A stretch of DNA of 64,000 nucleotides. Origin: Chloroflexota bacterium. GTDB taxonomy: Bacteria > Chloroflexota > UBA6077 > JACCZL01. Both the position numbers and the translations under genes were made by a program. Where the stretch lies: positions 1 through 64,000 of the forward strand of contig JADZEM010000223.1 of assembly GCA_020850535.1 (NCBI GenBank), in the 5' to 3' direction. Positions within the stretch are counted from its first letter, which is position 1; each line of letters begins with the position of its first letter. The notes under the pieces were generated by a model that had not been told where the DNA came from, did not search any database, and saw nothing but the letters and a program-made list of their open reading frames with translations. Positions 57,550 to 64,000 of this stretch are shown piece by piece.

Positions 57550-60500
57550 ATGATTTGTCCCCGCTGCCAGGAGCTCACCCCCGACGACAGCAAGTTCTGT
57601 AACCAGTGCGGAACTGCGCTGTCGCTCGTCTGTGAGTCCTGCTCGACCGTCAACACCGTCGGCAGTCGCTTCTGCTCGCAGTGCGGCCGGCCGCTCCTGA
57701 CGGGCGGCCTCCCGAGCGCTGGCGAGCGTGGGCTGGCGCGCTCCCCGATTCTCGGGGACGAGCAGCGGCGTCCCGTGACCGTCGTGTTTGCCGACATCGT
57801 CGGGTTCACGGCGCTCTCGGAGCGGCTCGATCCTGAAGAGGTGCGCGACGTGACCGCCGCCTGTTTCGGGCGGCTGGTCGAGGAGATCGTGCGGCGGGGC
57901 GGGACCGTTGACAAGTTCATCGGCGATGCGGTGATGGCTCTGTTCGGCACGCCCGTCGCCCACGAGGACGACGCCGTCCGGGCTGTCGACGCTGCCCTGG
58001 CGATGCAGGCCACGCTGGGCGAGATCAACGGCGAGCTGGAGCGGGACCACGGCCTGCGCCTGGAGCTGCGGATCGGGGTGAACACCGGCGAGGTGGTGGC
58101 GGGCGTCCGCGAGGTCGGTGGGTTCCACGACGCCACCGTCATCGGGGACACCGTCAACACGGCCTCGCGGCTGCAGACGGCGGCCCCGCCCAGCAGCGTC
58201 CTCGTCGGCGAGATGACTGCCCGCCTCGCGCGGCACCTGTTCGAGCTGGAGCCGACGCTGCCGCTCACCCTCAAGGGAAAGGCCGAGCCGGTCCAGGCGT
58301 ACCGCGCGCTCGGGCCGCTGACCACCGTGCCGCTGGCCGACGCCGCCACCTTGCCCATCGTCGGGCGGGCCGACGAGCTGACCGCCCTGGCGGCTCGGCT
58401 GGATCGCCTGGAGGCCGGCGAGGGCGGCATCGTCGTGGTGACCGGCGAGCCGGGCGCGGGGAAGTCGCGCCTGCTGGCCGAGATGAAGCGGATGGTGGAC
58501 GCCCGTCCGTCCCTCCGGATGGCGGAGGCCCACGCGACGCCGTACGGCCCCGGCCAGACGGTCCTGATGTACGCGCCCTGGGCCTGGGCGTTCTTCGGCT
58601 ACGAGTTGATCGATCTCGCGGCGGCCCGGGCGGTGGACGCGCAGGCCGGCAGCATCGACGACGGCCCTGACAGCCTCGGTGTGCGGACCGTCAACCGGCT
58701 GCGCGCCCGCCTGGACGGGCTGGGCGTCCCCGAAGCGCTGCCGTTCCTCTGCTTCCTGCTGGAGCTTCCCCGCCCGGCGATCCATGCCGACCTGGAAGAC
58801 CTCTCCCAGGAAGAGCTGCACCGCCGCAGCCTGCGCGCCGTCCGCAAGCTGCACCGCCAGCTTGCCGCCGAGGGGCCGTGCGTGGTGCTCATGGACGATC
58901 TCCACTGGGCCGGCCCGACGATCCTCAACTTTCTGGAAGCGGCCGGCGAGCTGAGCGTCGAGTCGCCGCTGCTGCTGGTGCTCAGCTTCCGGTCGGACGT
59001 GGACGCGCCCTCCTGGGCGCTCCGCGAGCACGCCCGGCGCGTCGCCGGGGATCGGTACGTCGAGCTGGCGCTCCAGCCGCTGGCCCAGGCCGAGACGCGG
59101 CTGCTGGCGCGGGCGCTGCTGGGTGGCGCAGCGCTCGACGCGCAGGCCGAGAAGCTTCTGCTCTCGCGGATCGACGGCAACCCGCTGTACGCCTTCCAGA
59201 TGATCCAGACGCTGGTGGACCGGGGCGCGCTGGTGGTCCGCGACCGGCAGGTGATCCTCGACGCCGAGGCGGCGCAACGTATCCCGGAGTCGCTCCAGGC
59301 GACCATCCTGGCGCGCATCGACCGGCTGCCGGAGGAGGCGCGCCGCGTGGTGCAGACCGGGGCCGTGCTCGGGCGGACGTTCTCAGGCCAGTTGCTGACG
59401 CGCGTCTTCGGGGACGGGCCAGCGCTGGAGCGCGGCGTCCGCGAAGCGATCAAGGCCGGGGTGCTGGTCGAGCGCCCGAATCCGGTCCTGCCTGGCTACA
59501 CCTTCACCCAGAGCCTCGTGCAGGAAGTGGCCGAGCGGACGCTGCTGCTCCGGCGTCGTCGCGAGCTGCACCGGCTGACGCTGGATGCCATCGAGGCGCT
59601 CTATCCAGACGAGCTGAGCGCCCACGCCGAGGGGCTGACCCGCCACGCGATGGAAGCGGAGGCCTGGGAGGCGGGGGCGCGCTACGCCCTGCTGGCGGCC
59701 GAGCGTGCGTCCGCTGGCTACTCCACCCGTGAGGCGTTGCGACACTACGATCTCGGGCTGGAGGCCGCCGAGCGTCTCGCGGAGGAGGCCTCGCCGTTGA
59801 TCCGCTGTGAGCTGCTGGCCGGGCGTGGCCGGATGCTCTGGAACATCGGGCAGGTGGACGAGAGCGCGGCGGCGTTCCAGGCCGCGTTCGACGTTGCCAG
59901 GGCGTCCGCCTTTGCCGAGGAGGCGCTGGCGGCGAACCGGCTCGATCCCCGCCGCTGGCAGGCGCGGCTGGCCCTCCAGGCCGCGACGATCTTCCTCCAG
60001 CAGCTCGACATCGACGCCGCCAGCGCCACCGTCGACGCGGCGTTCGGCGTGCTCAACGACACCCATCCCGAGCTGGCGAGTGCCTGGGCGCTGCGGTCCT
60101 CGGTGCTGATGCACCGCAACCAGACCGCCGACGCCGCCCAGGCTGCGCGCACGGCGCTGCGGCTGGCCCTGGCGACGGGCGGTTTCGAGGAACGCTCGCG
60201 GGCGTACTCGGCGCTGACCAAGCCCGGGCTGGCCGGCGAGATCGGCCCGGACATCGCGCGGTACGCTCAGGAGGCGATTCGGCTGGCGCGCGAGCACGGC
60301 CAGGACTTCGTGCTGTTCGAGGCGTTGATCTCGGCGGAGGTGCTGCGGCAGATCTGCCTGCAGCCGCACACGCCGGACGCCCTGGCGCACGCCCAGGAAG
60401 CGCTCGACCTGGCGCTGAAGATGGATTCCGTGGTGGCCGAGGGCTGCGCGCGGATCATCCTGGGCGCGGCGAACATGACGGGTGGGCACTGGGACGACGC

Positions 60501-61221
60501 CGAGCGCGAGCTGACCTCCGACGTGGCCGTGCAGTGCGCGATCACGGCCGCTGCCATGATGCGCGGCATTGTGCTGGCGCGGCTGCTCTCGGCGCGCGGC
60601 AAGCTCGACGCAGCCGGCGCGGTGCTGGCGGCGCTCGACGAGCACAGCTACCCGCACGGCGACGTCTGGTTCCTGACCTCGGTGATGGTCTACCGGCTGG
60701 CGGCCGGCGACGTGGGCGGTGCGCGCCGGGCCGTCGCCGAAGCGACGGCGGCTCAGGATCGTATCGGGTGCCTGACCTGCGAGGGGATGCTCGGCGGGAT
60801 GGGCTCCGAGGTGCTGGCGGCCATCGGCGACCGCGAGCAGGCGTTGGCGCTGGCCGCGCGGGCGGACCATGCCGGGGAGGGCGCGTATCTCGCCGGCCGG
60901 CTGATGGCGGCCCGGGCCAGGGTGAATGTGGCGCTCGACCTGGGCGACTGGGAGACGGCCATCGTCACGGCGACGGATGCCCTGCCGCTGGCCGAGGGTG
61001 TCGGGCAGCCGTTCGAGTCGGCCCGCCTGCTGCAGCTCCTGGGAACAGCCTACGCGTGGCGCGCTCGGGCCGGCGACACGGTCCAGGCGCAGGGTCTGCT
61101 GCGCGATGCCGCCGCGCTCTTCGAGTCGATGGGGGCGCGCCCGTCGCTGGAGGCCACCCTCGCGGAGCTGGGCCGTTTGGACGGGGCCGCGAGCGAGAAA
61201 ACGGCGCTGCCATCGACGTGA
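57550..61221 (+). CDS. class III nucleotide cyclase–AAA ATPase–TPR protein with double zinc ribbon
   Basis: A 1223-residue signalling protein. An N-terminal double zinc ribbon (MICPRCQELTPDDSKFCNQCG, CESCSTVNTVGSRFCSQCG, in pieces) precedes a class III cyclase domain (about 70–270: VFADIVGFTALSERL with both metal-binding Asp, KFIGDAVMALFG). An AAA_16-type ATPase follows (about 280–620: TGEPGAGKSRLL Walker A, VVLMDDLHWAG Walker B), then a long helical TPR-like region (about 700–1210). It may produce cAMP or cGMP under control of the ATPase. ATG 57550 fits the zinc ribbon start. The stop overlaps the hydrolase gene (GTGA). Confidence 0.85.
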   Translation: MICPRCQELTPDDSKFCNQCGTALSLVCESCSTVNTVGSRFCSQCGRPLLTGGLPSAGERGLARSPILGDEQRRPVTVVFADIVGFTALSERLDPEEVRDVTAACFGRLVEEIVRRGGTVDKFIGDAVMALFGTPVAHEDDAVRAVDAALAMQATLGEINGELERDHGLRLELRIGVNTGEVVAGVREVGGFHDATVIGDTVNTASRLQTAAPPSSVLVGEMTARLARHLFELEPTLPLTLKGKAEPVQAYRALGPLTTVPLADAATLPIVGRADELTALAARLDRLEAGEGGIVVVTGEPGAGKSRLLAEMKRMVDARPSLRMAEAHATPYGPGQTVLMYAPWAWAFFGYELIDLAAARAVDAQAGSIDDGPDSLGVRTVNRLRARLDGLGVPEALPFLCFLLELPRPAIHADLEDLSQEELHRRSLRAVRKLHRQLAAEGPCVVLMDDLHWAGPTILNFLEAAGELSVESPLLLVLSFRSDVDAPSWALREHARRVAGDRYVELALQPLAQAETRLLARALLGGAALDAQAEKLLLSRIDGNPLYAFQMIQTLVDRGALVVRDRQVILDAEAAQRIPESLQATILARIDRLPEEARRVVQTGAVLGRTFSGQLLTRVFGDGPALERGVREAIKAGVLVERPNPVLPGYTFTQSLVQEVAERTLLLRRRRELHRLTLDAIEALYPDELSAHAEGLTRHAMEAEAWEAGARYALLAAERASAGYSTREALRHYDLGLEAAERLAEEASPLIRCELLAGRGRMLWNIGQVDESAAAFQAAFDVARASAFAEEALAANRLDPRRWQARLALQAATIFLQQLDIDAASATVDAAFGVLNDTHPELASAWALRSSVLMHRNQTADAAQAARTALRLALATGGFEERSRAYSALTKPGLAGEIGPDIARYAQEAIRLAREHGQDFVLFEALISAEVLRQICLQPHTPDALAHAQEALDLALKMDSVVAEGCARIILGAANMTGGHWDDAERELTSDVAVQCAITAAAMMRGIVLARLLSARGKLDAAGAVLAALDEHSYPHGDVWFLTSVMVYRLAAGDVGGARRAVAEATAAQDRIGCLTCEGMLGGMGSEVLAAIGDREQALALAARADHAGEGAYLAGRLMAARARVNVALDLGDWETAIVTATDALPLAEGVGQPFESARLLQLLGTAYAWRARAGDTVQAQGLLRDAAALFESMGARPSLEATLAELGRLDGAASEKTALPST

Positions 61222-62351
61222 GGCCCAGCAACAGGCGGCGGTTTCTGCTTCTGGCGCTGGCCGTCCTGGTGCTGCTCGGGTTCACGCACCCCGTCCGGGT
61301 GGGCTTCCTGGCCCTGGCGGTCTTGCCCTCGGCCATCGGCACGCTGCCGTTCGATCCGCTGACCCGCCTGACGCCGCCGCCCCTCCGCGAGCGCGTCGCC
61401 TTTGCGTACCCGGTGGGGACCGTCGAGGCCGACATCTACAGCCCCGGACGTGGCGGCCCCCATGGCGCCATCGTGCTGCTGCTCGGGGCGCGGCCCGTCG
61501 ATCACGATGAGCCGCCGCTGGTGCGCTTCGCGGAGGGGATGAGCCGCACCGGGCTGGTGGTGATGGTGCCGGTCTCGTCGGGCCTGTCCGAAGGCCGCAT
61601 CCAGCGCGAGGAGATCGACGCGCTGGTGCTGGAGGTCGAGACGCTGCGCGCCCGCCCCGACGTGGACCCGGCCCGTATCGGCGTGCTCGGATTTTCGGTG
61701 GGCGGGTCGGTGGCCATCGAGGCGGCGGCAGATCCCCGGCTCGACGGCAAGCTGACGTTCGTCAACGCGTTCGGCAGCTACTTCGACACGACCGACTTCG
61801 TCCGGGCGATCTCGACGCGCAGCCTGGCCTACGCCGGCATCGACGAGGTCTGGGAGCCAGACCCGCTGGTGCTGTTCGTGGTGGCCCGGCAGATGGTGGA
61901 TACGCTGCCGTACGCGCCCGACCGCGACATCCTCGACCGACTCTACCTCCAGGGCGACATAGCCGCCCGCGCCGATGTCGGCTTCATGTCGCCGGCCGGC
62001 CGCGCTGCCCTGGCCCTGCTCGACGGCCTGCCGCCAACCGAGACCGAGGCCGCCCTGGCGCAACTGCCACCCGAGACGCTGGCCCGCCTCCAGGCGATCT
62101 CGCCGTCACGCAGCATCGAGCGGGTCAAGACGCGCCTCTTCCTGATGCATGACCTGGGCGATCGTGTCGTGCCGTACACCGAGACGCGGCGGATGGCCGC
62201 AAAGACGCCTGCGGCCATCCTGGAGCGGTATGCCGAGTTCGACCTCTTCGACCACGTGATGCCCAATCGACCGCCAGCCGACTGGTCGTTCTACGTTGAG
62301 CTGGTGCGGCTGTTCCGCCAGTTTCACGGCGTTCTCACGTACGTCCTGTAG
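61218..62351 (+). CDS. alpha/beta hydrolase with N-terminal membrane segments
   Basis: A 377-residue protein with a hydrophobic N-terminal part (RRFLLLALAVLVLLGFTHP and VGFLALAVLPSAIG) followed by an alpha/beta-hydrolase fold: IVLLLGARP, nucleophile elbow GVLGFSVGGS, and late FLMHDLGDRVVPYTE with a candidate acid and FDLFDHVMP with the His. The substrate is unknown. GTG 61218 overlaps the stop of the cyclase/AAA gene, so the pair is translationally coupled and may act in one signalling response. Confidence 0.82.
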   Translation: MRPSNRRRFLLLALAVLVLLGFTHPVRVGFLALAVLPSAIGTLPFDPLTRLTPPPLRERVAFAYPVGTVEADIYSPGRGGPHGAIVLLLGARPVDHDEPPLVRFAEGMSRTGLVVMVPVSSGLSEGRIQREEIDALVLEVETLRARPDVDPARIGVLGFSVGGSVAIEAAADPRLDGKLTFVNAFGSYFDTTDFVRAISTRSLAYAGIDEVWEPDPLVLFVVARQMVDTLPYAPDRDILDRLYLQGDIAARADVGFMSPAGRAALALLDGLPPTETEAALAQLPPETLARLQAISPSRSIERVKTRLFLMHDLGDRVVPYTETRRMAAKTPAAILERYAEFDLFDHVMPNRPPADWSFYVELVRLFRQFHGVLTYVL

Positions 62352-62540
62352 GCTAGAGTGCGCCGGGCCATGGCGCGGAACATGCGTAGTGGGACAGCGC
62401 CGCTTGCGAGATACGAGCTAGAACGCGGTGACACGGTCTGCGATAATGGCGACCGGCAGGGTCCGCCGCGCATAGTGGGCGGTTCACAGATTCGGGATCT
62501 CGGTCGGCTTCGGGGCCGCCTGGAGCTGGAGGACGTCGGC

Positions 62541-63854
62541 GTGAGTGTCGTAGCAGTCATTCTGGCTGGTGGACAGGGAGAGCGCCTGTCCGTGCTCTCG
62601 GTAAAGCGTGCGAAGCCCGCCGTCCCGTTCGCGGGGAAGTACCGCATCATCGACTTCGCCCTGTCGAACTGTGTCAACTCGGGCATCTACCACGCCGCCA
62701 TCCTGACGCAGTATCGCCCGCACTCACTCCACGACCATATCGGCGTGGGCAAGCCGTGGGATCTCGACCGGGCGCGCGGCGGTGTGCGGTTGCTCCAGCC
62801 GTACCTGGGGCGGCGCGAGTCCGACTGGTATAAGGGCACGGCGGATGCCGTCTTCCAGAACCTTCCGATGCTTGCGGACTGGAAGATGGACCTGGCCCTG
62901 ATCCTGTCCGGCGATCACATCTACAAGATGGATTACGGGAGGATGATCGACTTCCACCGTGACAACAAGGCCGACGTAACGGTCGGCGTCATGGAAGTCC
63001 CCATCGATGAGGCCCACCGCTTCGGCACGCTGATCGTGGACGACGACGGCCGCGTCACCGAGTTCGACGAGAAGCCGCCGGAGCCGCGCAGCAACCTGAT
63101 CTCGATGGGCATCTACGTCTTCAACCCCGAGATCCTGACCCAGCGCCTGACCGAAGACTCGCGGATGCGCGGCTCGGCGCACGACTTCGGCAAGGACGTC
63201 ATCCCGCGCATGGTCGGCATGGACCGTGTGTTCGCCTACCGCTTCGGCGACTACTGGCGGGACGTCGGCACCATCGCTTCCTACTGGGAAGCGAACATGG
63301 GCCTGCTCAAGGATCCGCCCGACTTCGAGATGTACGATTACGACTGGGTCATCCACACCCGCAGCGAGGAGCGCCCGCCGGCCAAGATCGGAGCCGGGGC
63401 GAAGGTCGCGAACAGCCTGATCTCGCACGGTTGCCACATCCTCGGCACCGTCGAGCACAGCGTGCTCTCGCCGGGCGTGTTCGTGGCCGAGGGCGCCGTG
63501 GTCCGCGACTCGATCGTGATGAACGACTCGATCATCGGGCGGAACGCGGTGGTGAACTACGCCATCCTCGACAAGGAAGTGGTGATCGGGGCGAGCGCGG
63601 TCGTCGGGTTTGGCGACGACAAGACGCCGAGCCGGATGGAGCCGAAGAACCTCTCGACGGGCATCTCAGTCGTCGGGAAGCGGGTCCGCATCCCCCCCGG
63701 GCTGCGGCTCGGCCGGAACGTCCGCGTGGATGCCGACGTGGTCGAAGCCGACTTCGAGCACGTGCCCCACGTGGACGGGATCATCGCCAGCGGCGAGACG
63801 GTGCTGGCCCCGAGCCGCCGCGAGGCCGTCCGCCCGAGGACACGAACAGCGTAA
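62541..63854 (+). CDS. glgC: glucose-1-phosphate adenylyltransferase
   Basis: A 437-residue ADP-glucose pyrophosphorylase, the first committed step of glycogen synthesis. It shows VILAGGQGERLSVLSVKRAKPAVPFAGKYRIIDFALSNC (in overlapping pieces), GTADAVFQN, SGDHIYKMDYG, FDEKPPEPRSNL, SMGIYVFN and DYWRDVGTIASYWEAN, then a C-terminal left-handed beta-helix with hexapeptide-like repeats (SIVMNDSIIGRNAVV). GTG 62541 with GGAGG about ten bases upstream is chosen because the conserved VAVILAGG begins there. No other glycogen gene is in the window. Confidence 0.92.
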   Translation: MSVVAVILAGGQGERLSVLSVKRAKPAVPFAGKYRIIDFALSNCVNSGIYHAAILTQYRPHSLHDHIGVGKPWDLDRARGGVRLLQPYLGRRESDWYKGTADAVFQNLPMLADWKMDLALILSGDHIYKMDYGRMIDFHRDNKADVTVGVMEVPIDEAHRFGTLIVDDDGRVTEFDEKPPEPRSNLISMGIYVFNPEILTQRLTEDSRMRGSAHDFGKDVIPRMVGMDRVFAYRFGDYWRDVGTIASYWEANMGLLKDPPDFEMYDYDWVIHTRSEERPPAKIGAGAKVANSLISHGCHILGTVEHSVLSPGVFVAEGAVVRDSIVMNDSIIGRNAVVNYAILDKEVVIGASAVVGFGDDKTPSRMEPKNLSTGISVVGKRVRIPPGLRLGRNVRVDADVVEADFEHVPHVDGIIASGETVLAPSRREAVRPRTRTA

Positions 63855-63864
63855 GTGTAGTTGC

Positions 63865-63922
63865 CAGTCATCAGTGTTCAAGTATCAGAGGACGTTGCCT
63901 GACAACTGAACACTGATGACTG
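63865..63922. repeat. 16-bp inverted repeat between glgC and the convergent gene
   Basis: CAGTCATCAGTGTTCA (63865–63880) and TGAACACTGATGACTG (63907–63922) are perfect inverted repeats with a 26-base loop. The words CAGTCATCAG and AGTATCAG recall the insertion in the GT4 gene at 49664–49746. It lies 10 bases after the glgC stop and may act as terminator, and it overlaps the 3' end of the convergent gene. Confidence 0.65.
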
Positions 63923-64000
63923 ATACCTGCGCACGGCTTCCCTGAGCCGCCGGATGCCCTCGCGGATGCCGTCCTCGTCCAGGGCCGCGTAGCCGAGGAT
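63878..64000 (-). CDS. C-terminal fragment of a probable PLP-dependent aminotransferase
   Basis: The last 40 codons of a minus-strand gene whose start lies beyond the window: ILGYAALDEDGIREGIRRL followed by REAVRRYQ and then residues encoded by the palindromic repeat. The ending 'GYA.L....I..G..RL..A' resembles the C-terminus of MocR-type or class I/II aminotransferases. It is too short for certainty. Confidence 0.45.
   Translation of the reverse strand: MLGYAALDEDGIREGIRRLREAVRRYQSSVFSCQATSSDT

Noticed and set aside
1-64000. tRNA, rRNA and known riboswitches
   Set aside because: I scanned intergenic gaps for tRNA T-loops and common riboswitch cores and saw none; a covariance-model search would be needed to exclude them fully.

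Overview
This is a high-GC, densely coding segment. The codon use, the lipid-anchored and TP-rich-linker exoproteins, the Usp–glucosyl-3-phosphoglycerate synthase fusion, the double-zinc-ribbon cyclase/AAA/TPR protein and the abundant palindromic intergenic repeats together suggest a Chloroflexota bacterium (Thermomicrobia-like). That assignment is an inference: there is no rRNA or other phylogenetic marker and no tRNA in the window.

Region 1 (1–8.6 kb) is a lasso-peptide biosynthetic cluster. On the plus strand lie a stand-alone PqqD-like leader-binding protein (B1), a transglutaminase-like leader peptidase (B2), an asparagine-synthetase-like macrolactam synthetase (C), two near-identical 48-residue precursors (A1, A2), an HPr-kinase-like precursor kinase (K) and an ABC exporter (D). 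A nucleotidyltransferase is encoded divergently. The precursors fit the canonical leader spacing (Y-17, P-14, V-12, G-8, T-2), which predicts a core starting with Arg and a ring closed on Asp9. They end in Ser/Thr, which fits the C-terminal hydroxyl phosphorylation known for the paeninodin type. A 217-bp nested palindromic element lies beside the cluster.

Region 2 (8.5–27.2 kb, minus strand) is a surface-glycan and exoprotein locus read from rfbF leftwards: CDP-sugar nucleotidyltransferase, NAD-dependent epimerase, sugar C-methyltransferase, GT2, a membrane-anchored glycosidase-like/beta-helix protein, a Wzx-type flippase, GT4, a large Ca-loop exoprotein, a polytopic membrane protein, a second GT4, a DUF1616 protein, a CPBP-type protein and an SDR. 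Five consecutive junctions are 4-base ATGA overlaps, so the middle of the locus is one translationally coupled block.

Region 3 (27.2–42.1 kb, plus strand) follows a 1.5-kb AT-richer non-coding stretch. It holds two response regulators that both lack the phospho-acceptor aspartate, a lipoprotein adaptor with a very long coiled coil, and three secreted beta-helix proteins, each in its own unit with strong hairpins between them. These three and the beta-helix protein of region 2 form a four-member paralogous family. Each carries an EF-hand-like loop inside the helix, and the partner domains are reshuffled: glycosidase-like domain before or after the helix, carbohydrate-binding-like modules, or TP-rich linkers.

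Region 4 (42.1–64 kb) is mixed: a MarR/MFS pair with a probable leaderless promoter, a metallo-beta-lactamase-fold protein, an SDR, a minus-strand operon (two hypotheticals, cysE, GT4, Usp-gpgS, gpgP) that probably makes glucosylglycerate, a penicillin-acylase-family amidase, a short cysteinyl-tRNA-synthetase-family ligase with MshC-like features, two small conserved-type proteins, the cyclase/AAA/TPR protein coupled to an alpha/beta hydrolase, glgC, and the C-terminus of a probable aminotransferase. Dispersed inverted repeats ending in GTCATCC(C/T)GA occur in three intergenic gaps.

All family names come from motifs read by eye; no database search was run.
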